Source: Comamonas thiooxydans (GTDB lineage Bacteria > Pseudomonadota > Gammaproteobacteria > Burkholderiales > Burkholderiaceae_C). Taken from it: a stretch of DNA of 64,000 nt. A program made the translations under genes and the position numbers. Each line of letters opens with the position of its first letter. The first letter of the stretch is position 1. Below are positions 24,911-33,423 of this stretch, in pieces. The stretch spans positions 1,984,001 to 2,048,000 of the forward strand of contig NZ_AP026738.1 in NCBI RefSeq assembly GCF_002157685.2. The letters run 5' to 3'. A model generated the notes under the pieces. It did not search any database, was not told the origin of the DNA, and was given only the letters and a program-made list of their open reading frames with translations.

Positions 24911-26323
24911 GTGTCGCGTGTATTAGCAACGGAAGCGGAAGTTTTGGCGCTGTCGCCGGATGCTGCGTCATCCAAGGCGGCCAAGGGACTGCAGTCCCTG
25001 AGCAAATGGCCGAACACAGGCAGCAATGATGCTGCGGTCTGGGGGGAATGCCAGGGCAGCGGCAGCAAGCCGTACCAGACTCAGGTCGATCTGAGCGGGC
25101 CGGCCTTCAAGTGCTCCTGCCCCAGCCGCAAGTTCCCCTGCAAGCACGGGCTGGCGTTGATGCTGCTGCGCGCAGGCGGCCAGGTGCCGGAGGGCGGCGA
25201 GCCCCCGGAATGGGTCAGCAACTGGCTGGGTGGTCGTCTGCAAAAAGCCGAGCAGAAAGAGGCCAAGGCGGCCGCCATTGCCGCTGCGCCGGTTGCGGAT
25301 CAGGAGGCTCTGGCCAGACAGCAGGCCAAGCGCGAGGACAAACGCTGGGACAAGGTTGCTGGCGGCATGCAGGAGCTGTCGCTATGGATGCAGGACATGG
25401 TGCGCACCGGCCTGGCCAATCAGGCCGGCGACAGCCAGGCGCGCCAGCACTGGAACACCATGGCGGCACGCATGGTGGATGCCCAGGCCACGGGCATGGC
25501 CGCGCGTATCAGGGAGGCCTGGGAGCTGGTGGACAGCCATCCGACCTGGCCGCGTGACCTGCTGGTGCAACTCGGCCATTGGCAGCTGCTGGTGGACGCG
25601 GTGCAGCGCCGTGATTCGCTGAGCCCCGAGGTGAAGGCCGACGTCATGGCTGCCCTGGGCTGGCCCATGGACAAGGCCGAAGTACAGGCCCGTGGCGAGA
25701 CCATCAGCGACGACTGGCGGGTGCTGGGCCAGCGCCTGATCGAGCGCGAGGGTCGCCTGCTGGAGCGCCGCGTCTGGCTGCAGGGCCTCAATACCGGCCG
25801 CGCGGCCCTGATGCTGGACTATGCCCAGGGCGGGCGCGGCTTCGAGACGGCCTGGGTGAGCGGCGGTGCTTATCGCACAGCCTTGAGCTTTTATCCGGGC
25901 AGGGCGAGCCTTCGGGCGGTCGCCGTCAATGGGGCTGAAGCACTCGACCACTGCGATGCCGCAGCCCTGACGCTCAAGGCTCTGGGCGAACCGTTGCAGC
26001 AGCTGGGCGAGCGCATTGCCGCCAATGCGCTGCAGCCGGTGCAGCCGCTGTGGTGTGCGAATGCCCAGTTGCTGTATGCCGAAGGGCAATGGCTGGTGGG
26101 CTGGCCCACAGGGCAGAGCCAGGCGGTGCCGGTGCCTGCGGTGATTGCCGATGACGAAGCCTGGCGGCTGCTGGCGCTGAGCGGCGGCACACCTCTGGCC
26201 CTGTTTGGCGAGTGGGAGTCCGGGCCGCAACTGGGGCGCTGGCGCTTGCTCAGTGCCTGGCAGCAGGATGCTCACAGCCAGGCCTTGTCCCCCATCTGGC
26301 AGAACCAAGGAGAGATGCGATGA
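24911..26323 (+). CDS. SWIM zinc-finger protein (YehQ-like), 470 aa
   Basis: A SWIM zinc-binding motif, CxC...CxH (FKCSCPSRKFPCKHGLALM), lies at about residues 67-85. The rest is a long helical region with Trp-rich conserved patches. SWIM domains bind DNA or protein partners. I chose GTG at 24911 because GGGAG lies 6-9 bases upstream and the 52 residues before it in frame are not protein-like. It is the first gene of a five-gene block; its stop overlaps the next start by 4 bp (ATGA), a sign of translational coupling. Function unknown. Confidence 0.85.
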   Translation: MSRVLATEAEVLALSPDAASSKAAKGLQSLSKWPNTGSNDAAVWGECQGSGSKPYQTQVDLSGPAFKCSCPSRKFPCKHGLALMLLRAGGQVPEGGEPPEWVSNWLGGRLQKAEQKEAKAAAIAAAPVADQEALARQQAKREDKRWDKVAGGMQELSLWMQDMVRTGLANQAGDSQARQHWNTMAARMVDAQATGMAARIREAWELVDSHPTWPRDLLVQLGHWQLLVDAVQRRDSLSPEVKADVMAALGWPMDKAEVQARGETISDDWRVLGQRLIEREGRLLERRVWLQGLNTGRAALMLDYAQGGRGFETAWVSGGAYRTALSFYPGRASLRAVAVNGAEALDHCDAAALTLKALGEPLQQLGERIAANALQPVQPLWCANAQLLYAEGQWLVGWPTGQSQAVPVPAVIADDEAWRLLALSGGTPLALFGEWESGPQLGRWRLLSAWQQDAHSQALSPIWQNQGEMR

Positions 26324-28074
26324 GCAGCGCCAATTTATGGGCTGCGCTGCAGCAGTCAAGTCTGGTCGGCTCGGACAGGCTGGCCGTGCCTGCGGTGTTG
26401 ACCGCGCAGGTCGATGCCGCAGCCAGTCCCGGTTTGCAAGCCATGCAAGCTGCCTGGCTGCAGCCGGCTGCATCAACGGCTGCACAGCTGCTCAGAGCCA
26501 GCGCCGTCGCCGCCGTCCTGGAGCGGGCGGGCTGGCAACCCGGCGCGCAGGTTCGGCTCGGCGCACCTTTGAGCTCTCCGGCACTGCCTGCCGACGAGTC
26601 TCGCCGCGGGCCCGAGGATGAACGCCTGCAGGGCATGATGCGTGATGTGCTGCAGCATGGGCCCGAGAGCATGCTGGCTCCCATGTTCCATGCCCTCGAT
26701 CAGGCCGGACAGCGCTTGCCTTATGCGCTCCTTGTCGATGCTTTGAACGAAGGCCGCCGTTCGGTGGAGTTGCGTACCTGGCTGACGCCGGTGCTGGGCG
26801 AGCGAGGACGCTGGCTGGCCGGGCTCAACCCGCAGTGGAGCTATGCCAGCGGCGTGCAGGAGACGGCCAATGCCGAGCTGATCTGGCAGGAGGGCTCCAT
26901 CGAGCAGCGCGTGGCGCTGCTGCACAGCGAGCGTGAGACCGATGCCGACCAGGCGCGCGCCAGACTGGAAGCCAGCTTGAAGGAACTCAATGCCAAGGAG
27001 CGTGCACCCATGGTGCCGGCCCTGGGCGTGGGGCTGTCCATGGCGGACGAGCCGCTTCTGGAAAAGCTGCTGACCGATCGCAGCAAGGAGGTGCGCGAGA
27101 ACGCGGCCCGTCTGCTGTCGCGTCTGCCGCAAAGCGCGCACAGCCTGCGCATCACGGGCTGGCTGCAGTCCATGCTGAGCCGCAATGCCAAGGGGGAATG
27201 GCAGATCGAGCCGCCCGAGGAGGGCAGCAAGGACTGGGAGCGCGACGGCATTGCGCTGCAGCCGCCGGCCTACATCAAGGGCGTGAAAGCCTGGTGGCTG
27301 CAGCAGATGGTAGAGCTTGCGCCCATCGATTTCTGGCTGCAGACCCTGGAGATGACGCCCGAGCAGCTCTGGGACTGGAGCCGCCGCAGCGACTGGAAGA
27401 CCGCTTTGCGCCAGGGCTGGCTGGCGGCACTGCGCGATCAGCCCGATGTGCGCTGGATTGCGCTGCTGCAGACCATGGAGCGCGATTCACGGGCCCAGGC
27501 GTTGCTGTCGGCCCTGCTGGACCGGCTGAGCCAGCAGGAGCGCGAGGCGCTGTGGCAGACCCAGCTGCAGCAGGCCAAGGGCAGCCTAGTGGACCGCATC
27601 AACACCATCGAGAGCAGCATGCCGGTGGTTGGCGTGTTTTCTCAATCCATGTCTGAGCCCTTGATGGACGCACTGGACAAGGCGCTGGGCGGCAAGCAGG
27701 CCACAGGCAGCTGGCATAGCTGGCAGGCCGATCAGGCCGTGCTGGCCTGCGCGCGCCGCCTGCATCCGGCCGTTCTGCCGCGCTTTGTGCGGCTCTGGCG
27801 TCAGCTTCCACAGGCTGAGGAGCTTGCCGTGCCGCAGCAGCCCGAGGCAGCAGCGCCGTCGGGGCTGGCCGGGCTCTGGAAAAAGCTGGTATCCAAGGTG
27901 GCCGATGCGGCCGAAGAGGTCGCCGCAGTGGCTGAGGAAAGCACCCTGACGCCCGAGCAGCAGGCGCGGCTGGAGCGCGCCCGTCTTCGCCCCTGGGATG
28001 ACGAGCGCGTGCTCCAGCAACTCAACCGTATCGTCGATCTGCGCCTGGCCCTGCATGCCGCACTGAGCGCCTAA
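26320..28074 (+). CDS. DUF5691 family protein, 584 aa
   Basis: It is a large helical, HEAT-like protein. Recognisable parts are EVRENAARLLSRLPQSAH (about residue 258), the repeat-like helical segment before it, and a Trp-rich central part (LWDWSRRSDWK). No catalytic motif is visible, so a scaffold or adaptor role is likely. The ATG at 26320 has AAGGAGAG before it and overlaps the SWIM gene stop. In other genomes DUF5691 is known mainly from its place next to SWIM and MoxR genes. Function unknown. Confidence 0.8.
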   Translation: MSSANLWAALQQSSLVGSDRLAVPAVLTAQVDAAASPGLQAMQAAWLQPAASTAAQLLRASAVAAVLERAGWQPGAQVRLGAPLSSPALPADESRRGPEDERLQGMMRDVLQHGPESMLAPMFHALDQAGQRLPYALLVDALNEGRRSVELRTWLTPVLGERGRWLAGLNPQWSYASGVQETANAELIWQEGSIEQRVALLHSERETDADQARARLEASLKELNAKERAPMVPALGVGLSMADEPLLEKLLTDRSKEVRENAARLLSRLPQSAHSLRITGWLQSMLSRNAKGEWQIEPPEEGSKDWERDGIALQPPAYIKGVKAWWLQQMVELAPIDFWLQTLEMTPEQLWDWSRRSDWKTALRQGWLAALRDQPDVRWIALLQTMERDSRAQALLSALLDRLSQQEREALWQTQLQQAKGSLVDRINTIESSMPVVGVFSQSMSEPLMDALDKALGGKQATGSWHSWQADQAVLACARRLHPAVLPRFVRLWRQLPQAEELAVPQQPEAAAPSGLAGLWKKLVSKVADAAEEVAAVAEESTLTPEQQARLERARLRPWDDERVLQQLNRIVDLRLALHAALSA

Positions 28075-28111
28075 GCCTTCGAATTTTTCTGCATTCAACC
28101 CGAAAGTCATC

Positions 28112-29194
28112 ATGAGCCAAGTACTACGTCAGCACGCCGAGGCGCAATTTGCCGAAGAACTCGATGCCCTGAAGAAGGTGGACGACCGTCCGCGCCCGCC
28201 CAACTGGAAGCTCTCGCCCTGGGCCGTGCTCCAGTACCTGATGGGTGGCAAGCTCAGCAACGGGTTCGAGCTCAGCCCCAAGTACATCGGCAATCCGCGT
28301 TTGATGGAGATTGCCGTGTCCACGCTGGCCACCGACCGTGCCTTGCTGCTGTACGGCGTGCCCGGCACGGCCAAGTCCTGGGTGTCCGAGCATCTGTCTG
28401 CGGCCGTGAGCGGCGATTCGACCATGCTGATCCAGGGCACGGCCGGCACCAGCGAGGAGCAACTGCGCTATGGCTGGAACTATGCCCAGTTGCTGGCCCA
28501 CGGCCCGTCCGAGAAAGCGCTGATTCCCAGCCCGCTGGTCAACGCCATGAAGCTGGGCAAGATCGCGCGCATCGAGGAGCTCACACGTATTCCCGCCGAT
28601 GTGCAGGACACGCTGATCACCGTGCTGTCCGAAAAGACGCTGCCCGTGCCAGAGCTGTCCATGGAGTTCCAGGCCGTGCAGGGCTTTTCGGTCATTGCCA
28701 CGGCCAATAACCGCGACAAGGGCGTCAACGAGCTGTCGAGCGCCCTCAAGCGCCGCTTCAACACCGTGGTGCTGCCTGTGCCCGCCTCGCAGGACGAGGA
28801 GGTGCAGATCGTCACCAAGCGCGTGGCCGAGCAGGGGCGGGCGCTGCAGCTGCCAACCGAGCCGCCTGCGCTGCAGGAAGTGCGCCGTGTGGTGCAGATC
28901 TTCCGTGAGTTGCGCCAAGGCCAGACCGAGGACGGCAAGACCGTGCGCGTGAAGTCGCCCAGCTCCACGCTGTCCACGGCAGAGGCCATTTCGGTCATCA
29001 ACAGCGGCATGGCGCTGGCCGGCCATTTCGGCGATGGCGTGCTGCGCGCGGCCGACGTGGCCTCGGGCCTGCTGGGAGCCGTGATCAAGGACCCGGTGCA
29101 GGATACGGTGGTGTGGAAGGAATATCTGGAAACCGTGGTCAAGGAACGCAGTGACTGGAAGGATCTGTACCGCGCCTGCCGCGAGCAGATCTGA
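28112..29194 (+). CDS. MoxR-type AAA+ ATPase (YehL-like), 360 aa
   Basis: It is a AAA+ ATPase of the MoxR group, thought to act as a chaperone with VWA partners. Walker A is GVPGTAKS at about residue 82, sensor 1 is VIATANNRDKGV, and the arginine-finger region is SALKRRFN. The Walker B position reads ARIEELTR: the usual Asp of the DE pair is Glu. A MoxR-like lid domain follows. It is third in the block, 37 bp after DUF5691. The VWA protein encoded two genes downstream is the expected partner. Confidence 0.9.
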   Translation: MSQVLRQHAEAQFAEELDALKKVDDRPRPPNWKLSPWAVLQYLMGGKLSNGFELSPKYIGNPRLMEIAVSTLATDRALLLYGVPGTAKSWVSEHLSAAVSGDSTMLIQGTAGTSEEQLRYGWNYAQLLAHGPSEKALIPSPLVNAMKLGKIARIEELTRIPADVQDTLITVLSEKTLPVPELSMEFQAVQGFSVIATANNRDKGVNELSSALKRRFNTVVLPVPASQDEEVQIVTKRVAEQGRALQLPTEPPALQEVRRVVQIFRELRQGQTEDGKTVRVKSPSSTLSTAEAISVINSGMALAGHFGDGVLRAADVASGLLGAVIKDPVQDTVVWKEYLETVVKERSDWKDLYRACREQI

Positions 29195-29247
29195 CGTGCT
29201 TCTCAGGACTTTCCCATTCTTTTCTCATGTGACTGCTGATCGAGCCC

Positions 29248-31830
29248 ATGGCCACTTCCGCTGACAACGTCCATTTCTTCGGCATACGCCATCACGGCCC
29301 GGGCTGTGCTCGCAGTCTGCTGCAGGCGCTTGAGGCCTTGCAGCCCGATTGCCTGCTGGTGGAAGGTCCGCCCGAGGGTGAGGCGCTGCTGCCCATGCTG
29401 CAAAGTGCCGAGCTGCGCCCGCCCGTGGCCATGCTGGTCTATATGCAGGACGAGCCCAGCCAGGCCGCGTTCTATCCGTTTGCCGAGTTTTCACCCGAAT
29501 GGCAGGCATTGCAGTGGGCCAGTCGCCAGGGTGTTGCCACCCGCTTCATCGACCTGCCCCAGACCCATGGCATGGCCATCGAGTTCGCACGACGCGAAGC
29601 GCTGAAGAAGGCGGCACAGGAAGCCGAGGAGGCGGTGCTGTCGGCAGCTGTCCCGGACTCCGAGGAGGCTGCCGCAGAAGCACCGGATGTCGCGGAGGCC
29701 GCGACGCTTGCCGATATGCAGGACGGCGACGAGCATGAGCTGCAACTGGACCTCCCGGCATCGGCTCCTCAACACCTGTACCGCGATCCGCTGGACTGGC
29801 TGGCCCATGCCGCAGGCTTTGACGATGGCGAGAGCTGGTGGAACCGTCTGGTCGAGGAGCGCGGCGACAGCGAAGCGCTGTTTGAAAGCATTGGCGAGGT
29901 GATGACTGCGGCGCGCGAAGAACTGTCCAAGGACGGCGAACATTGGCGCGGCGAGGAATACATGAAGCGCGAAGCACTGCGCGAAGCCCATATGCGCCAG
30001 TGCATTCGCGAGGCGAGCAAGGCCGGTCACCAGCGCATTGCCGTGGTCTGCGGTGCCTGGCATGTGCCGGCGCTCAAGGCCAGCGTGACGGCCAAGGCCG
30101 ACAGCGCCCTGCTCAAGGGCTTGCCCAAGGCCAAGGTGCTGGCGACCTGGGCTCCCTGGACTTATCGCAACCTGGCCAGCAGCAGCGGCTATGGCGCGGG
30201 CGTGACTTCGCCGGGCTGGTACCAGCATTTGTGGCAGTGCTATCAGCCGCCTCCGGATTTGGAGTCATATCAGCCTCAAATGCTTGATGGTAAAGCGCAA
30301 GCAGCTATCAAAAACGTGGTTTCTCCGGCCACGCTGCGCACGGCGGGCTGGCTGACACGCGTAGCCCATCTGCTGCGCGACAAGGATCTGGACTGCTCCA
30401 GCGCTCACATCATCGAGGCCACGCGGCTGTCCGAGGGCCTGGCGGCGCTGCGCGGTCAGCCCATGCCCGGCCTGGAAGAAATCAACGAAGCCATCGTCAC
30501 CGTGATCTGCATGGGCGAGGACGCACCGCTCAGGTTGATCGATGAGGAACTGACCGTCGGTCATGTGCTGGGCCAGGTGCCCGCCGATGTTCCCCAGGTG
30601 CCGCTGCAGCGCGATATCGAGCAGCAACAGAAGTCGCTGCGCCTCAAGCCCGAAGCGGCAAGCAAGCTGCTGGCGCTGGATTTGCGCAAGGACACGGATC
30701 TGGCGCGCAGCCATTTTCTGCACCGTCTGCGCCTGCTGGGCATCGACTGGGGCGTGCGCGCCACCGATGCCCAACGCAATCGAGGCACTTTCCGCGAAAG
30801 CTGGCAGGTGCAGTGGGAGCCCGAGCTGGCGGTGCGCATCATCGAGGCCAGCGTGCACGGCGCCACCGTGGCCCAGGCCACCACGGCCAAGCTGCGCTCC
30901 AGCCTGACGCCCGAGACCTCGCTGCCCGAAATAGCGCAGGCCATCGACGATGCGCTGCTGGCCGATTTGCCGCAGCTGGTCGAGGCACTGATCGCCACGC
31001 TGGCCCAGCGTGCAGCCACCACGGGCGATGTGGCCCAGCTGCTGCAGGCCTTGCCGCCGCTGGCCAATGTCTATCGCTATGGCAGTGTGCGCCAGACGGA
31101 TACCGCCTTGCTGGCCGGCGTGATCGATTCGCTGGTGCTGCGCGCCGCCATCGGTCTGCCTGTTGCCTGCATGGCCATGGATGAGGATGCTGCGGCTGCC
31201 ATGAAGACCAAGGTGCTGGCGGCGCACGAGGCCCTGCGGCTGCGCACCAGCGACGGCGAGGCGCAGCAGGCGGTGGATGCCTGGCGCCTGGCGCTGCGCA
31301 GCCTGGCCATGGGGGATGCCGCAGCGGCGTTGCTGCGCGGCATGGCCTGCCGTTTGCTGCTGGACGAGCAGTTGCTGGAAAGCGCTGAAATCGTGCGTCA
31401 GTTCAACCGCAATCTTTCGCTGGGTGCGGCTCCCATGGATGTGGCGGCCTGGCTGGACGGTTTCCTGAACCGGCAGGCGCTGGTGCTGCTGCATGACGAA
31501 TCCATCTGGGGGGCTGTCGATGCCTGGCTCAGCGGTCTGGGCGAGGTGCAGTTTGCACAGATTCTGCCGCTGGTGCGGCGCAGCTTCTCGAGCTTCAGCA
31601 ATCACGAGCGGCAAAGCCTGGGCGACAAGGTCAGGCGAACGCCTGTGGGAGGCGCAGCGGCATCCGATCCTGCTGTGGGCGCTGCGGACGATGCCGCGCC
31701 CTGGGATGAGTCGCGTGCCTTGCTGGCCTTGCCCGTGCTCAATGAGTTGCTGGGCTTGAATCTGCCTCAGGCGCTGATGGGACAAGCCCAGGCAGCTACC
31801 GATTTTGATGCGGCCGCGGCCAAGGTGTGA
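29248..31830 (+). CDS. DUF5682 family protein (YehM-like), 860 aa
   Basis: The N-terminus reads HFFGIRHHGPGCARSLLQAL then LLVEGPPEGE, and near residue 270 VVCGAWHVPAL. Paired His motifs plus an EGP-type Glu recall the EreA/ChaN/TraB (Tiki-like) metallohydrolase superfamily, so a hydrolase is possible but only inferred. The C-terminal 500 residues are helical and repeat-like. An AT-rich dispersed repeat (30262-30314) is read through in frame and adds about 18 residues (LESYQPQMLDGKAQAAIKNV). Its stop overlaps the start region of the VWA gene. Confidence 0.8.
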   Translation: MATSADNVHFFGIRHHGPGCARSLLQALEALQPDCLLVEGPPEGEALLPMLQSAELRPPVAMLVYMQDEPSQAAFYPFAEFSPEWQALQWASRQGVATRFIDLPQTHGMAIEFARREALKKAAQEAEEAVLSAAVPDSEEAAAEAPDVAEAATLADMQDGDEHELQLDLPASAPQHLYRDPLDWLAHAAGFDDGESWWNRLVEERGDSEALFESIGEVMTAAREELSKDGEHWRGEEYMKREALREAHMRQCIREASKAGHQRIAVVCGAWHVPALKASVTAKADSALLKGLPKAKVLATWAPWTYRNLASSSGYGAGVTSPGWYQHLWQCYQPPPDLESYQPQMLDGKAQAAIKNVVSPATLRTAGWLTRVAHLLRDKDLDCSSAHIIEATRLSEGLAALRGQPMPGLEEINEAIVTVICMGEDAPLRLIDEELTVGHVLGQVPADVPQVPLQRDIEQQQKSLRLKPEAASKLLALDLRKDTDLARSHFLHRLRLLGIDWGVRATDAQRNRGTFRESWQVQWEPELAVRIIEASVHGATVAQATTAKLRSSLTPETSLPEIAQAIDDALLADLPQLVEALIATLAQRAATTGDVAQLLQALPPLANVYRYGSVRQTDTALLAGVIDSLVLRAAIGLPVACMAMDEDAAAAMKTKVLAAHEALRLRTSDGEAQQAVDAWRLALRSLAMGDAAAALLRGMACRLLLDEQLLESAEIVRQFNRNLSLGAAPMDVAAWLDGFLNRQALVLLHDESIWGAVDAWLSGLGEVQFAQILPLVRRSFSSFSNHERQSLGDKVRRTPVGGAAASDPAVGAADDAAPWDESRALLALPVLNELLGLNLPQALMGQAQAATDFDAAAAKV
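30262..30314 (+). repeat. dispersed AT-rich repeat inserted in frame in the DUF5682 gene
   Basis: The stretch that includes CTTGATGGTAAAGCGCAAG is AT-rich against its surroundings. Parts recur at 3665, 51599 and 57651. It keeps the frame open. Confidence 0.6.
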
Positions 31831-31832
31831 CG

Positions 31833-33038
31833 ATGAAGCAAACAGCAAATTTGGCGACCGAGCCGCAACAGGAGTCCGAAGAGCTGCAGCCCACCACGCG
31901 GCTGCAGCGCTGGCGCATGGTGCTGGGCAGCCCCGCTGATGCCAGTTGCGGCGGTGTGACGGGCCGCTTGCAGGAGATGGACCAGGCGCTGGCCGCCTTG
32001 TATGAGGAAGACAGCAAGCTGGCATCGCGCAAGGGCGGGCGCGGCAACTCTTCGCCTTCGGTCTCGCGCTGGCTGGGCGATATCCGCAAGTACTTTCCGA
32101 GCCAGGTCGTGCAGGTCATGCAGCGCGATGCCATGGAGCGTCTGAATCTGCGCGAGTTGCTGCTGCAGCCCGAAATGCTGGAGAACGTGCAGCCCGATGT
32201 ACATCTGGTGGCGGACCTGATTTCACTGGGCTCGGTGATCCCGCAGAACACCAAGGCCACGGCGCGGCTGGTGGTGCGCAAGGTGGTTGACGAGCTGATG
32301 AAGAAACTCGAGGAGCCCATGCGCAGTGCCGTGGCAGGTGCACTGGACCGCAGCCAGCGCAACCGACGTCCGCGCCATGCCGAGATCGACTGGAATCGCA
32401 CCATACGCGCCAACCTGCGCCATTGGCAGCCCGAGTACAAGACCATTGTTCCAGAGACGCTGATTGGCTATGGGCGCAAGGCGCGCCGCCCACAGCGCGA
32501 GGTGATCCTGTGCATTGACCAGAGCGGCTCCATGGCCAACTCGGTGGTCTATTCCAGCATCTTCGGTGCGGTGATGGCCAGCCTGCCGGCCGTGGCCACC
32601 AAGCTGGTGGTGTTCGATACGGCCGTGGTCGATCTGACGGAGAAACTCGACGACCCCGTCGATGTGCTGTTTGGCGTGCAACTGGGCGGCGGCACCGATA
32701 TCAATGGTGCGGTTGGCTATTGCCAGGGGCTGATCAGCGAGCCGCGCAACAGCATCCTGGTGCTGATCTCCGACCTTTACGAAGGCGGTGTGGAGTCGGG
32801 CCTGCTGCGCCGCGCCAACGAACTGGTGGAAGCAGGCGTGCAGTTCATCACGCTGCTGGCGCTCAGCGACGAGGGTGCGCCGGCCTATGACGCGGAACTG
32901 GCGGCCAAGCTGGCAGCACTGGGCGTGCCCTCGTTTGCCTGCACCCCCGACGCCTTTCCGCAGCTCATGGCCGCTGCCATCCGCCGCGACGATGTGGCCG
33001 CCTGGGCCGCGACGCAGGGCTTCAAGACCAGCAAATAG
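31833..33038 (+). CDS. VWA-domain protein (YehP-like), 401 aa
   Basis: The C-terminal half is a von Willebrand A domain with a complete MIDAS: DQSGS (about residue 228), Thr in GGGTDI and Asp in LISDLYEGG. The N-terminal half is helical, with conserved Arg and Trp (RPRHAEIDWNRTIRANLRHW). VWA proteins of this type pair with MoxR ATPases. The ATG at 31833 lies 2 bp after the DUF5682 stop; a GTG at 31827 overlapping that stop is an alternative. It is the last gene of the block. Confidence 0.88.
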   Translation: MKQTANLATEPQQESEELQPTTRLQRWRMVLGSPADASCGGVTGRLQEMDQALAALYEEDSKLASRKGGRGNSSPSVSRWLGDIRKYFPSQVVQVMQRDAMERLNLRELLLQPEMLENVQPDVHLVADLISLGSVIPQNTKATARLVVRKVVDELMKKLEEPMRSAVAGALDRSQRNRRPRHAEIDWNRTIRANLRHWQPEYKTIVPETLIGYGRKARRPQREVILCIDQSGSMANSVVYSSIFGAVMASLPAVATKLVVFDTAVVDLTEKLDDPVDVLFGVQLGGGTDINGAVGYCQGLISEPRNSILVLISDLYEGGVESGLLRRANELVEAGVQFITLLALSDEGAPAYDAELAAKLAALGVPSFACTPDAFPQLMAAAIRRDDVAAWAATQGFKTSK

Positions 33039-33071
33039 GAAGATTGCCCGAAGAAGACTGCTTGTTGAGGC

Positions 33072-33281
33072 TCAGTCCGGCAGAGCGACGCCGAGCTTGG
33101 CCAGCCTGGCGGCCATCACATCGCGGCGGCGCGCGGCCTTGGCAGCGGTTTCGCTGACCGTTGCAATGGTCTTGGGGCCTTTGCCCGCTGCGGCCTTGAC
33201 CAGCTCCGCCTTCTTGGCGGCCTCTGCGGCAAGTTTGCGGTAGCTGGCAATCAGTTCGGCATGGGCGATGGCTTGAGTCAC
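33072..33281 (-). CDS. hypothetical helical protein, 69 aa
   Basis: It is a small Ala/Lys-rich helical protein (ELIASYRKLAAEAAKKAELVK, then ARRRDVMAARLAKLG), perhaps DNA- or RNA-binding by charge. The start is GTG with GGAAA upstream. It is convergent with the VWA gene (33 bp apart). No family recognised. Confidence 0.55.
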   Translation of the reverse strand: MTQAIAHAELIASYRKLAAEAAKKAELVKAAAGKGPKTIATVSETAAKAARRRDVMAARLAKLGVALPD

Positions 33282-33423
33282 AGGGTTTCCGTTCGATGAG
33301 GGCGCTCATTGTCGCTGCAAAGCCAGTGCCGTGCCGAGCGCGCAGCTGATTGGCAATTTCCTGTCGCAATCGTGGCACGGTTTGCAGGCATGATGGCGAT
33401 TTTGCAAACCACCAGGAGAAGCG

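Noticed and set aside
24336..24971. 211-codon minus-strand frame
   Set aside because: It crosses the XRE gene end and the intergenic hairpin, with no start signal and no protein-like composition.
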